64,000 nt of DNA. Origin: Mediterraneibacter faecis JCM 15917. Lineage in GTDB: Bacteria; Bacillota; Clostridia; Lachnospirales; Lachnospiraceae. The stretch lies in assembly GCA_001312505.1 (NCBI GenBank), contig BBDW01000013.1, positions 1-64,000 on the forward strand. The letters run 5' to 3'. This document shows positions 36,339 through 45,533 of the stretch, piece by piece. Under the pieces are notes generated by a model. That model saw only the letters and a list, made by a program, of their open reading frames with translations, did not search any database and had not been told where the DNA came from. How positions within the stretch are numbered: the first letter of the stretch is position 1; every line of letters begins with the position of its first letter. The position numbers and the translations under genes were made by a program.

Positions 36339-38496
36339 ATGGATATTAATCAGAGACTGACAGAAGAACTGGATGTAAAACGCTGGCAGATCGATGCGGC
36401 AGTACAGCTGATCGATGAAGGCAATACGATTCCATTTATTTCAAGATATAGGAAAGAAGCAACCGGAGAACTGAATGACGAACAATTGAGAAAGCTATAT
36501 GAGCGTCTGGTGTATTTAAGAAATCTGGAAGAGAAGAAAGAACAGGTAATCTCAAGTATCGAGGAGCAGGGAAAACTGACAGAAGAATTAAAGAAACAGA
36601 TTCTGGCAGCGGAAACACTTGTGGCAGTAGAAGACCTGTATCGTCCGTATCGTCCGAAACGACGTACCCGTGCGACAATCGCGAAGGAAAAGGGACTTGA
36701 GCCATTAGCTGCACTGATCACATTGCAGAAGACAAAAGAGCCGCTTGAGAAGGCAGCGGAAGCGTATATTTCCGAAGAAAAAGGTGTGGAAAGTGCAAAG
36801 GATGCAATCAGCGGAGCGTGTGATATTATTGCAGAAAGCATTTCAGATGAGGCAGCTTACAGAACCTGGATCCGAGAGACGACAATGAGAAAAGGAAAGG
36901 TTACTTCTCAGGCGAAGGATCCGGAGGCAGAGTCTGTTTATGAGATGTATTATGAGTTTGAAGAAGCCGTTGCGAAGCTTGCAGGACATCGAATTCTTGC
37001 ATTGAACCGTGGTGAGAAAGAGAAATTCCTGACAGTGAAGGTGGAAGCACCGGAAGAAGATATTTTAAGATATCTTGAGAGAAAAGTGATCCGTACAGAG
37101 AATCCTTATACAACACCGGTATTGAAAGAGACAATTGCAGACAGTTACAACCGTCTGATCGGACCGGCTATTGAGCGTGAGGTCAGAAACGAACTGACAG
37201 AGAAGGCAGAAGACGGGGGGGCAATCGAAGTGTTTGGAAAGAACCTTCATCAGCTCCTGATGCAGCCGCCGATTGCAGGCAAGGTTGTGCTTGGCTGGGA
37301 TCCGGCTTTCCGTACGGGATGCAAGCTGGCAGTTGTTGATGAGACAGGAAAGGTAATCGGAACAACCGTTATTTATCCGACTGCACCGACAACAGAGAAG
37401 AAGATCCAGGCAAGTAAAGATCTGCTTAAGAAGATTATTCCGAAGTATCACGTTTCTCTGATCTCTCTTGGAAATGGTACTGCTTCCCGTGAATCAGAAC
37501 AGTTTATCGTAGAGCTTCTGAAAGAGATTCCGGAGAAGGTACAGTATGTGATCGTTAATGAGGCGGGAGCATCTGTCTATTCTGCAAGTAAGCTGGCAAC
37601 AGAAGAATTCCCGAAATTTGATGTGGGACAGAGAAGCGCGGCATCAATCGCACGCCGTCTGCAGGATCCGCTTGCAGAGCTTGTAAAGATTGATCCGAAA
37701 TCCATCGGTGTCGGCCAGTATCAGCATGATATGAACCAGAAGAAGCTTGGGGGAGTCTTTAAACGGAGTTGTAGAGGATTGCGTAAATAAAGTTGGAGTA
37801 GATTTAAATACTGCTTCTGCACCGTTACTTTCTTACATCTCAGGAATCAGCAGTGCAATCGCAAAAAATATTGTGGCTTACAGAGAAGAAAACGGTCGTT
37901 TTACAGACAGAAAAGAATTGCTTAAAGTACCGAAACTCGGACCGAAAGCGTTCGAGCAGTGCGCAGGTTTTATGCGTATTTCCGAAGGTAAGAATCCACT
38001 TGATGCTACAGGTGTTCATCCGGAATCTTATGCTGCAGCAGAAAAGCTGTTGAAGAAGCAAGGGTACGAAGCAGATGCTATCACAGCACATCAGCTGACA
38101 GGACTTGGTCTTACAATCGGAGATTATAAGAAGCTTGCAGAAGAGCTTGGAATCGGTGAGATTACGCTTCGTGATATTGTCAAGGAGCTTGAGAAACCGG
38201 CGCGTGATCCGCGTGATGAGATGCCAAAGCCAATCCTTCGCACAGATGTCCTTGAGATGAAAGATCTGAAGGAAGGTATGGTGCTGAAGGGGGGGACTGT
38301 AAGAAATGTGATCGACTTTGGAGTATTTGTGGATATCGGAGTTCATCAGGACGGACTTGTACACATTTCCCAGATTACAGACAGATATATCAAACATCCG
38401 CTGGAAGCAGTCAGTGTTGGAGATATTGTGGATGTGAAGGTGATGAGTGTGGATCTGAAGAAAAAGAGGATTCAGCTGACGATGAGAGGGATTTAA
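36339..38496 (+). CDS. tex: Tex family transcription accessory protein (frameshifted)
   Basis: Nucleic-acid-binding factor of about 719 residues acting in the cytosol. The N-terminal helical domain contains FISRYRKEATGELND and DLYRPYRPKRRTRATIAKEKGL. A YqgF-like RNase H fold (GWDPAFRTGCKLAVVDETG) and helix-hairpin-helix motifs follow. A C-terminal S1 domain (DFGVFVDIGVHQDGLVHISQ) completes it. The frame breaks at five G, 37749-37753; with four G it reads QKKLGESLNGVVEDCVN. TEKAEDGGAIEVF also sits on an expanded G run. Confidence 0.95.
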
Positions 38497-38499
38497 GGT

Positions 38500-38605
38500 T
38501 AAGTAAGTATTTTGGTTTGATTAAGATGCGTGAGGAAGTTTCTTTATTGCATCGGACACCGGCCCGCTACCTCACTTACATTATTCAAACCGAAAGTATT
38601 TGCTT
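38500..38605 (+). other. Long imperfect inverted repeat downstream of tex
   Basis: Arms of about 20 nt (AAGTAAGTATTTTGGTTTGA and TCAAACCGAAAGTATTTGCTT) enclose an inner GTGAGG...CCTCAC stem and a GC-rich loop (CGGACACCGGCCCGC). No coding frame with a ribosome site. It could be a small structured RNA or a repeat element; I do not recognise it. Confidence 0.45.
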
Positions 38606-38633
38606 CGAGGAGACGGATTCGAAAAAAATATAA

Positions 38634-38686
38634 AAAGAGGATAGTCATTTTAATAACAATTATTATTAAAGTGACTGTCCTCTTTC
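38634..38686. terminator. Bidirectional terminator between tex and bioY
   Basis: AAGAGGATAGTCATTTTAATAA pairs with TTATTAAAGTGACTGTCCTCTT, with A and T tracts on the two sides. Confidence 0.8.
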
Positions 38687-38701
38687 AAGTTCTTAATATA
38701 A

Positions 38702-39280
38702 CTATCGAATTTTCTGTGTTGCTCCGTAAAGTTTTGGTCCTACGATTGCTGCGATGATGATTTTAGCTGCATCTCCCGGAAGGTATGGAATAACACCCAT
38801 CATAAGACCTTCTTTGAAGGAGAGGCTTAACAGTTTGGCAAGCCATACAGTTCCGAATGCATAACATACAGCCATTCCGATGATCATTCCGATGATCGTA
38901 GGAACGAGCTTACGGTCAAAGTGATCGAGTGCAAATCCCATGATCAGTGCGAGGAAGATGAATCCGATCAGATATCCACCGGTTGGTCCTGCGAGAACTT
39001 GGAAACCTCCGCGGAAAGAGGAGAAGACCGGGACACCAACTGCTCCGAGTAGGAGGTAGATGATAAAGCTGATTGTTCCAGATTTCATTCCGAGAACGAA
39101 GATTGCAAGGAAGATTGCAAAGTTTGTAAGGGAAATCGGAACAGGGCTGAATGGCAGCGGGATGGAAAGTGGTCCGAGGACGCAGGTTACTGCAGTCATC
39201 AGGGCGATGAGTACCATCTGTTTTGTTCTTATTTTCTGGTTGTCTACGGCAACTGTGCCGGAAGTTTCATTCTGTGACAT
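38702..39280 (-). CDS. bioY: BioY, biotin ECF transporter S component
   Basis: 192-residue integral membrane protein, six hydrophobic segments, that captures biotin and works with a shared ECF energy-coupling module. Typical BioY features: LGPLSIPLPFSPVPISLTNF, LLGAVGVPVFSSFRGGFQVL and GPTGGYLIGF. A BirA-type operator sits upstream at 39397-39429, which supports biotin-dependent repression. The start at 39280 (MSQNETSGTV) has AGGAG nearby. Stands alone. Confidence 0.95.
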   Translation of the reverse strand: MSQNETSGTVAVDNQKIRTKQMVLIALMTAVTCVLGPLSIPLPFSPVPISLTNFAIFLAIFVLGMKSGTISFIIYLLLGAVGVPVFSSFRGGFQVLAGPTGGYLIGFIFLALIMGFALDHFDRKLVPTIIGMIIGMAVCYAFGTVWLAKLLSLSFKEGLMMGVIPYLPGDAAKIIIAAIVGPKLYGATQKIR

Positions 39281-39396
39281 TTCAATTTACTCCTTTAGAT
39301 CTTAATACTTATCGCTGTTTCAAGCGAGCTTTAACATCGTTGTCTGAAATATGGCAACGATTGAGTCCTTCGTTAGTATAATTCATGAAAAGTTAA

Positions 39397-39429
39397 TTGT
39401 CAACTACAAAATACAAAAAGGTTAACAAT
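39397..39429 (-). promoter_or_regulatory. BirA biotin-repressor operator
   Basis: On the minus strand TTGTTAACC, 15 bases, then GTTGACAA: the Firmicute BirA operator pattern of two inverted TTGTTAAC-like halves. It lies about 117 bases upstream of the bioY start codon, where a promoter would be. Confidence 0.8.
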
Positions 39430-39537
39430 TAAAAACTTATTAATTTTATTAATTTTGCAGACATGTGATAGGCAAAATGGAAAGAATAAGGTAGAATAGA
39501 TAAAGTCAGGAAAATTGCCAGAAGAGAAAGGAATTGC

Positions 39538-40395
39538 ATGTTTGGATATGTAACGGTCTGTGAACCGGAATTAAAAGTAAAAGATCTGAAGAAATACAGG
39601 GCATATTATTGTGGACTTTGCCGGACATTGAAAGAAGATTATGGATTTATGGGGGGGCAGATGACATTGACGTATGATATGACATTTGCAGTTATTCTGT
39701 TATCTTCTTTATATGAGACAATTGCGAAACATGAGGAACACCGCTGTAAGGTTCATCCAGTGAAGCGGCAACATATGTTGCGGAATGAAATTACATCTTA
39801 TGCGGCGGCGATGAATGTGCTGCTTGCATATTATCATATGGAAGATGACTGGCAGGATGATCACAAGATCTCAAGTCTGATGACAAAGAGCATGATTCAG
39901 GGGGGGAAAGCAAAGAAAATTATAGAGAAATATCCGCGGCAGAGCAAGGTGATTCAGCAGTCTTTGAGGGAACTTGGAGAATGTGAGCGTGAGAATAGTA
40001 TGGATATTGACCGGGCAGCAGGATGTTTTGGCAGATTAATGGCGGAGCTTTTTGTCTGGAAGGAGGATATCTGGGAGAAGACGCTCAGAAAGATGGGATT
40101 CTATCTCGGAAAATTCATTTATCTGATGGATGCCTATGAGGATCTGCCGGAAGATAGAAAGAAGAATCGCTACAATCCATTGAAAGAACTGGCAAAGCGG
40201 CCGGATTATGAGGTGCAGATGGAACAGATTCTTCGGATGATGATAGCGGAGAGCACAGTCCGTTTTGAACAACTGCCATGTCTGGTTGACGTGGACATTT
40301 TGAGAAATATACTGTATGATGGAGTCTGGAATCATTACAATAAGATTCAGATGAAGAAAAGAGAGGAAAAGAATGATGACAAAAAATCCATATGA
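39538..40395 (+). CDS. DUF5685 family protein
   Basis: 285 residues, soluble. Opens with [19 protein letters not shown] and a Cys motif, [14 protein letters not shown], with the stretch [17 protein letters not shown] typical of DUF5685. Another conserved piece is [17 protein letters not shown], followed by [20 protein letters not shown]. Its helical, Asp-rich layout resembles all-helical metal-binding enzymes, but the function is unknown. Seven-G runs give FMGGQ and QGGK, each probably with one surplus Gly. Overlaps the DnaJ-like gene by 23 bases, suggesting joint expression. Confidence 0.85.
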   Translation: MFGYVTVCEPELKVKDLKKYRAYYCGLCRTLKEDYGFMGGQMTLTYDMTFAVILLSSLYETIAKHEEHRCKVHPVKRQHMLRNEITSYAAAMNVLLAYYHMEDDWQDDHKISSLMTKSMIQGGKAKKIIEKYPRQSKVIQQSLRELGECERENSMDIDRAAGCFGRLMAELFVWKEDIWEKTLRKMGFYLGKFIYLMDAYEDLPEDRKKNRYNPLKELAKRPDYEVQMEQILRMMIAESTVRFEQLPCLVDVDILRNILYDGVWNHYNKIQMKKREEKNDDKKSI

Positions 40396-41041
40396 TGTGC
40401 TTGGTGTGTCACCGAATGCGTCGGATGATGAGATAAAGAGAGTGTATCGGGATCTGACAAGAAAATATCACCCGGATGCAAATGTGAATAATCCGTTAGC
40501 AGATCTTGCAGAAGAGAAGTTTAAGGAAGTACAGGAAGCGTATGATATTATCATGAGAGAGCGTGCGAACGGAGGAAATTCGTACGGGAATAATTATGGA
40601 TATGGTTCCTCTGAAAGTTATTCTTATGGAAATCAGAACAGCTCTTATGGCTATGGAACGATGGATCCTAAACTGCAGGCAGCTGCGAATTATATTAACA
40701 GCAGACGTTACAGAGAGGCAATCAATACACTGGATCAGGTTCAGCAGAGAAGTGCGATGTGGTATTATCTGAGCGGCTGTGCGAATGCAGGAATCGGAAA
40801 TCAGATTCTGGCGAGGGATCACGCGGCACAGGCAGTAAATATGGAACCAAACAATCTGCAGTTTCGTCAGCTGTTGAATCAGTTGGATTTCAATAGCAGA
40901 AGGTATCAGAACAGTCCGTATGGTGGCGGCTATGCACCGGGAGGACAGAATTCCTGTGGTACAGGAAATATGTGTTGCGACTTATGGCTTGCGGACACAT
41001 TGTGTGAATGTATGGGAGGCGATCTCTGCTCATGCATGTAA
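40373..41041 (+). CDS. DnaJ-domain protein with TPR-like and Cys-rich tail
   Basis: 222 residues. The J domain (about 1-68) includes the HPD motif (KYHPDANVN) needed to stimulate DnaK. A Tyr/Gly/Asn/Ser linker is followed by TPR-like helices (about 100-170: [20 protein letters not shown]). A Gly-rich Cys-containing tail ends [20 protein letters not shown]. It lacks the zinc fingers of true DnaJ. Its position immediately after the DUF5685 gene is a recurring clostridial arrangement and implies a shared, unknown process. Confidence 0.88.
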   Translation: MMTKNPYDVLGVSPNASDDEIKRVYRDLTRKYHPDANVNNPLADLAEEKFKEVQEAYDIIMRERANGGNSYGNNYGYGSSESYSYGNQNSSYGYGTMDPKLQAAANYINSRRYREAINTLDQVQQRSAMWYYLSGCANAGIGNQILARDHAAQAVNMEPNNLQFRQLLNQLDFNSRRYQNSPYGGGYAPGGQNSCGTGNMCCDLWLADTLCECMGGDLCSCM

Positions 41042-41565
41042 AAGCAAAACAAATGGCATTTGGAGGTTTGATCCTTGCGGTGACTGTCGTGTGTATGGCA
41101 CTTGGAAGCGTGATCGAGACGAATACATTGTTTTTGTTGGCAGCAGCGGCATTTTTTGTAGGGATTGTTATTCGTGAGTTCGGCCTTCGTACAGGGGCAG
41201 CCTTTTATCTGGCAGCAATTTTATTAGGATTCCTGGTTACGCCGAACAAATTTTATGTAATAACATTTGCTGCGATGGGATTCTATATTCTTGGAATTGA
41301 AGCGGTCTGGATATTTCTTGCGAAAAGACCACAGATGGGACATAGGATGGGGGGGATTTACTGGCTTGTGAAATATGTGATCTTTAATCTGGTGTATCTT
41401 CCGTGTCTTTTCGGATTCCGTTCGATGCTGTTTCAGAAAGCAGTGTCAGATCAGTTGCTTTTGGTAGCTGTAATGGTTGGGCAGATAGCAATATTGGTTT
41501 ATGATAAAGCTTATCAGTATGTTCAGGGAACCCTATGGGAAAAATGGAGAAAACGTATTCTATAA
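41032..41565 (+). CDS. Hypothetical membrane protein
   Basis: About 177 residues with five hydrophobic segments (for example [35 protein letters not shown] and [17 protein letters not shown]). I do not recognise the family. The start overlaps the end of the DnaJ-like gene, so the three genes probably form one operon. A GGAGG lies 14 bases before ATG 41032; an ATG at 41008 is the alternative. Confidence 0.7.
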   Translation: MHVKAKQMAFGGLILAVTVVCMALGSVIETNTLFLLAAAAFFVGIVIREFGLRTGAAFYLAAILLGFLVTPNKFYVITFAAMGFYILGIEAVWIFLAKRPQMGHRMGGIYWLVKYVIFNLVYLPCLFGFRSMLFQKAVSDQLLLVAVMVGQIAILVYDKAYQYVQGTLWEKWRKRIL

Positions 41566-41577
41566 AGAATGTATGAG

Positions 41578-41607
41578 AAAATCTTGTCGAGAAGACAGGA
41601 TTTTTCT
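41578..41607 (+). terminator. Terminator of the DUF5685-DnaJ operon
   Basis: AAATCTTGTC-GAGAA-GACAGGATTT followed by TTC. Confidence 0.75.
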
Positions 41608-41874
41608 TTATATAAAAGGAATGAGCCACATCTCTGTGACTCAAGGGGGGAAAAAGTTTATGAAAAAGTGTTCTTTTTAAGAACACTTATAGTATAGAGG
41701 TATTTTGTGAAAAAAGTGTGATGAACTTTTGAACCGAAAATGAACATTATTGAAAAAATTTATTAAGAACAAGACAAACCTAGTAGGAAAAAAGGAATAT
41801 CAATATATTAGTCGAAAGTGCTACAAGTGATATCGATTACGGTGCAAAATGATATTAAATATCAATAAAAGGGG

Positions 41875-41903
41875 TTGCATTTTTAGTAAGAGCGCGCTAT
41901 AGT
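41875..41903 (+). promoter_or_regulatory. Promoter of the FMN riboswitch/ribU transcript
   Basis: TTGCAT, 17-nt spacer and TATAGT, 20 bases upstream of the riboswitch. The 41608-41874 stretch before it shows nothing recognisable. Confidence 0.7.
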
Positions 41904-41923
41904 AGTAAGAGTAAAAGGAATTT

Positions 41924-42066
41924 AATCTTCGGGGTAGGGTGCAAGTCCCAACCGGCGGTATAGTCCGCGACCCGCATATGATGCGGCTGAACTGGTGACT
42001 CGTCTGTGATGGCATTACAGAATGGGAATTCCGGTACCGACAGTAAAGTCTGGATGAGAGAAGAAG
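41924..42066 (+). ncRNA. FMN (RFN) riboswitch
   Basis: The conserved RFN elements appear in order: ATCTTCGGGGTAGGGTGCAA, then CCCAACCGGCGGTATAGTCC, GCGACCCG, GGTGACTCG, AATTCCGGTACCGACAGTA and AGTCTGGATGAGAGAAG. FMN binding is expected to stop transcription at the terminator at 42164 and so shut off the riboflavin transporter gene that follows. Confidence 0.95.
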
Positions 42067-42163
42067 TTCATGCCCGCAGGATCAGAAAAAGAGATATTCG
42101 AATATGATATCTGGTTGCCTGAGAATCTTGCGAGAATGCCATTAAGAGCAGAAAACATGAATC

Positions 42164-42195
42164 CCGGAAGGTAATTACCTTCCGGTTTTTTTCTT
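42164..42195 (+). terminator. FMN riboswitch expression-platform terminator
   Basis: CCGGAAGGTAATTACCTTCCGG followed by seven T. Confidence 0.9.
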
Positions 42196-42271
42196 GTGAA
42201 GATTACCTTTTTCAAAAAGAAAAAATGCTGTTTAGGATAAAGACAGCGGATAGAAAAAGGAGAGTAACACT

Positions 42272-42911
42272 ATGAGTACAGAGACAAAGACACTAACAAA
42301 CGCAGATGCGAAGATTCAGCCGAAGCTGGGGGGTAAAGGCATTAGTTCAGATCGGAATGCTTTCAGCAATCGCAATTATTCTGATGATGTTCGAGATTCC
42401 ACTTCCGTTTGCACCGACATTTTATAAGATTGATTTAAGTGAAGTTCCGGTTCTGGTAGGATGCTTTGCAATGGGACCTATGGCAGGTGTTCTGGTAGAG
42501 CTTGTTAAGATCTTATTAAACTTTGTTATGACAGGAACATCAACAGCAGGTGTTGGAGAAATTGCAAACTTTATTATCGGATGTTCTTTCTGTGTACCGG
42601 CAGGTCTGATCTATAGAAAAAACAGAACAAGAAAAAGCGCTCTGATCGGAATGGCAACAGGAACGCTTCTGATGATCGTGATCGGATGCTTCGTGAATGG
42701 ATTCGTACTTCTTCCGACTTATGCAAAAGCATTCGGAATGCCGATTGATGCACTGGTTGGTATGGGAACAGCAGTTAACTCACATATCACAAGCCTTTCT
42801 ACATTTGTTATGTTTGCGGTAGCACCGTTCAACCTTGTGAAGGGAATTGTTGTATCACTTGTTGTATTTCTGATCTACAAGAAGATCAGCCCGATCTTCA
42901 GAATCAGATAA
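42272..42911 (+). CDS. ribU: RibU, riboflavin ECF transporter S component (frameshifted)
   Basis: Membrane protein of about 212 residues that imports riboflavin with the shared ECF module. Typical pieces are PLPFAPTFYKIDLSEVPVL, GPMAGVLVELVKILLNF and NGFVLLPTYAKAFG. The start at 42272 (MSTETKTLTNADAK) follows AAGGAGAG; the frame breaks at six G, 42328-42333, where KLGVKALVQIGMLSAIA is expected. Controlled by the upstream FMN riboswitch. Confidence 0.95.
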
Positions 42912-42951
42912 TAGACGAAGAGAAAACCTACAAATAAAAGAATATAAGTAG

Positions 42952-42996
42952 CCCTGGAACAGATTGGTTTTAAATCTTGTTCCAGGGTATTTTTTG
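42952..42996 (+). terminator. Terminator after ribU
   Basis: CCCTGGAACAGATT pairs with AATCTTGTTCCAGGG, then TATTTTTTG. Confidence 0.85.
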
Positions 42997-43134
42997 TTTG
43001 GATTTATTTATCCAGACCAGTAGAATGTATAACATACAAAACAGATAGGAATTGCATAGAAAAGAAAAGTGTGCTATGATGTGAAAAACAAATGACAAAA
43101 AAATAGTTTCACACAAAGAAAGGACCGGGAAGAT

Positions 43135-43682
43135 ATGACCAGAGAAGAAGCATGGAACTTATTAACAGAATACAATAAAGATGCATTTCATTTGGAACAC
43201 GCGCAGATCGTTGAGAATACCATGCGTTATTTCGCGAGAGAACTGGGCTATGGCGAGGAAGAAGAATTCTGGGGAATCGTCGGACTTCTGCATGATCTTG
43301 ATTTCGAGCAATTTCCAGAAGAACATTGTATAAAATCACAGGAAATTATGAGAGAGCGCGGGATTGACGAGAAGATCGTTCGCGCAACAGCAAGTCACGG
43401 ATATGCGATTACCGTAGATATAAAACCAGAGCATGAGATGGAGAAGGTACTTTATGCAGTAGATGAGCTGACCGGTTGATCGGAGCGGTTGTATTGATGC
43501 GCCCGTCCAAAAGCGTTCAGGATCTGCAGTTAAAGTCAGTGAAGAAAAAGTATAAGAGCAAGGGATTTGCCGCCGGCTGTTCCAGAGAAGTGATCGAAAG
43601 AGGGGGGGCAGAGATGCTTGGATGGACACTGGATGAACTGATCCAGAGGACAATTGATGCATTGAAAACATTTCAGGAATAA
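43135..43682 (+). CDS. HD-domain phosphohydrolase (frameshifted)
   Basis: About 182 residues. Metal-dependent HD superfamily: HLEHAQIVENTMRYFAREL, then the HD pair in GIVGLLHDLDFEQF and HCIKSQEIM...ASHGYAI. A late Asp in YAVDELTGL completes the metal site. The frame breaks near 43471 (one base missing in DELTGLIGAVVLMRPSKSV). This short HD type is frequent in Clostridia; the substrate is unknown. Confidence 0.85.
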
Positions 43683-43759
43683 CGAATATTGAGGATTATG
43701 CGATGGTGTAGAAGAGGGAAGCTGCAAGTGAAAGCAGCTTCCCTCTCTAACAATTCTCC

Positions 43760-44071
43760 TTATACCAAGTCCCCCCATTCTTTCATGGCATCCAAAATAG
43801 GGCGCATAGTTTCACCAAGATCACTTAAAGCATATTCTACATGAGGAGGGACTTCGGGAAATACGGTTCGGGTGATGAGTCCATCCTCTTCCATGGATCT
43901 TAAGGAATCAGTTAATACTTTCTGGCTGATTCCATCAAGATTTTTTTTCAATTCATTGAATCTCCAGGGTCTTGTAAGAAGATTTCTTAAAATCAGTAAT
44001 TTCCATTTACTTCCGATTAATCCAACAGTAATAGCTACAGGACATTCCGGTAATTCTTCTTTTGTTAACAT
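43760..44071 (-). CDS. HxlR-family transcriptional regulator
   Basis: About 103 residues. Winged-helix HxlR signature: CPVAITVGLIGSKWKLLILR, then RPWRFNELKKNLDGISQKVL and VEYALSDLGETM. A conserved N-terminal Cys (ELPECPV) could serve as a thiol sensor, as in several HxlR proteins, though that is inference. Start at 44071 (MLTKEELPEC) has AGGAGG at 44079-44084; a longer frame has none. Divergent from the Cys-repeat peptide operon, with a palindrome in between that it probably binds. Confidence 0.93.
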   Translation of the reverse strand: MLTKEELPECPVAITVGLIGSKWKLLILRNLLTRPWRFNELKKNLDGISQKVLTDSLRSMEEDGLITRTVFPEVPPHVEYALSDLGETMRPILDAMKEWGDLV

Positions 44072-44154
44072 ATGATCGCCTCCTAATATAACATCCTTTT
44101 TTATTGTTATATTTAATTTTAATGTAACAGACAAAAAGAAGCAATAGGTTATAA

Positions 44155-44198
44155 AAAAGTGCGTACTTTTGTCAGTTAAGAACTCTTGATATTATAAT
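44155..44198 (+). promoter_or_regulatory. Promoter and probable HxlR operator of the ACGX operon
   Basis: TTGTCA (44169), 18-nt spacer and TATAAT (44193). The palindrome AAAAGT-GCGT-ACTTTT at 44155-44170 overlaps the -35 box and includes the GTAC core common in HxlR sites. It lies between the two divergent genes, so one site could control both. Confidence 0.6.
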
Positions 44199-44244
44199 CT
44201 TGCAACAAAGATAACAACAAACAAAAATATCAGGAGGTAACAAA

Positions 44245-44439
44245 ATGTCATTATCAAATCTTTTTGGATGGAAAAAGAAAGCAGAAACAGAAACTAGTGC
44301 AGCATGCGGAACAGCGTGTGGAGCAGCAGACAAGCCAGAAGAAAAACCAGCAGCATGCGGAACAGCATGTGGAGCAGCAGACAAGCTAGAAGAGAAACCG
44401 GCAGCATGCGGAACAGCATGTGGAGCATCTGACAAGTAA
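44245..44439 (+). CDS. ACGX-type Cys-repeat precursor peptide (putative RiPP)
   Basis: 64 residues. A short leader-like N-terminus, MSLSNLFGWKKKAETET, is followed by three tandem 17-residue units of the form AACGTACGAADKPEEKP. The Cys residues at 21, 25, 38, 42, 55 and 59 are evenly paired, each followed by Gly. The next gene encodes a radical SAM/SPASM enzyme, so the peptide is the likely substrate for thioether or similar cross-links at the ACG sites. From memory, TIGRFAM/NCBIfam contains an 'ACGX system'; I could not verify identity. A perfect AGGAGG lies eight bases upstream. The repeat is also a 51-bp DNA tandem repeat, with a few synonymous changes showing selection on protein. Confidence 0.88.
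   Translation: MSLSNLFGWKKKAETETSAACGTACGAADKPEEKPAACGTACGAADKLEEKPAACGTACGASDK
44293..44436 (+). repeat. 51-bp tandem repeat inside the Cys-repeat peptide gene
   Basis: Three units of about 51 bp (the last one partial) begin at GCAGCATGCGGAACAGC. They differ by a few substitutions, mostly silent, such as GCG/GCA and CCA/CTA. Confidence 0.8.
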
Positions 44440-44465
44440 AATTAGTTAAGGAAGGAGTTGGATAG

Positions 44466-45533
44466 ATGAGTCAGTATTTTTCTTTTCAGTGGCATATTAC
44501 AGATGAGTGTGACCAGCGTTGCAAACATTGCTATATATTTTCAGGTGAAGGTTGTAAGGAATTAAAGTCCATGACCTGGAAGCAGATGACAGAGATAGTA
44601 GCAAGCTGTGAGGATTTCTGCAAAGTATATGGCAGAGTGCCATATTTTTATATTACTGGCGGAGATCCTATCCTTCATCCGGATTTCTGGAAACTGATGG
44701 TGTTGTTAAAATCAAAAAATATACCATTTACGTTGATGGGAAATCCATTTCATCTAGATGATGAAGTCTGTCGTATGCTTAAAGTGTGCGGTTGTGACAA
44801 ATATCAGATGTCCTTTGATGGAATGAGAGAAACTCATGACTGGTTCAGAAAGCCGGGAAGTTTTGATCTGACGATTGAGAAAATCGGATGTTTGAACAGA
44901 GCAGGAATAAAAAGTGTAATTATGAGCACGGTATCCAAAACAAATATGGATGAGATACCGGATATTATTGATGAAGTTGTAAAAGCGAAAGTAAAGGTTT
45001 TTGCATTTTCCCGTTATGTGCCTATAGGCGGTGAAGTTGACACAAGCATGACACCGGAAGAATACAGAAAACTTCTGGAAGTCTGTGATGCAAAGTATAA
45101 GGCATATGAAAAGGCAGGATGCGAGACCTATTTTAATAAAAAGGATCATTTGTGGACGCTGTATGAATATGAAACCGGACAGTTTAAGCTTCCTGAGAGT
45201 ACAGAGGCAGGAATGATCTATGGTGGTTGTAACTGTGGAAATTGTCATATTACCATATCTTCCAATGGAGATATTATGGCATGTAGAAGGGTGACAGACA
45301 GTAAAGTGGCCAATATTTTTGAAGACCGACTGGCAGACGTCTGGATCTGTCAGATGGAAAAATACAGAGATTACGATAAATTTGTAAAATGCAGCAAATG
45401 TGAACTAAAGGCATGGTGTCGTGGATGTCCTGCCGTTGCCAATGGAACAAGCGGTGACTTTTATGGGGCAGATCCACAGTGCTGGAAGACAAGAAATGAG
45501 ATTACCGGGGGGGAGAGATTGGAGGAGCAATAA
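44466..45533 (+). CDS. Radical SAM/SPASM peptide maturase, ACGX type
   Basis: 355 residues. The radical SAM cluster motif CDQRCKHC is at residues 15-22; GGDP follows at about 65. The C-terminal SPASM region binds extra iron-sulfur clusters: GGCNCGNCHITISSNGDIMAC, then KCSKCELKAWCRGCP and a final Cys in DPQCW. This is the architecture of RiPP maturases that install Cys-centred thioethers. The gene starts 26 bases after the Cys-repeat peptide, behind GGAAGGAG. ITGGERLEEQ near the C-terminus lies on a seven-G run. The following gene begins immediately at its stop codon. Confidence 0.94.
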   Translation: MSQYFSFQWHITDECDQRCKHCYIFSGEGCKELKSMTWKQMTEIVASCEDFCKVYGRVPYFYITGGDPILHPDFWKLMVLLKSKNIPFTLMGNPFHLDDEVCRMLKVCGCDKYQMSFDGMRETHDWFRKPGSFDLTIEKIGCLNRAGIKSVIMSTVSKTNMDEIPDIIDEVVKAKVKVFAFSRYVPIGGEVDTSMTPEEYRKLLEVCDAKYKAYEKAGCETYFNKKDHLWTLYEYETGQFKLPESTEAGMIYGGCNCGNCHITISSNGDIMACRRVTDSKVANIFEDRLADVWICQMEKYRDYDKFVKCSKCELKAWCRGCPAVANGTSGDFYGADPQCWKTRNEITGGERLEEQ

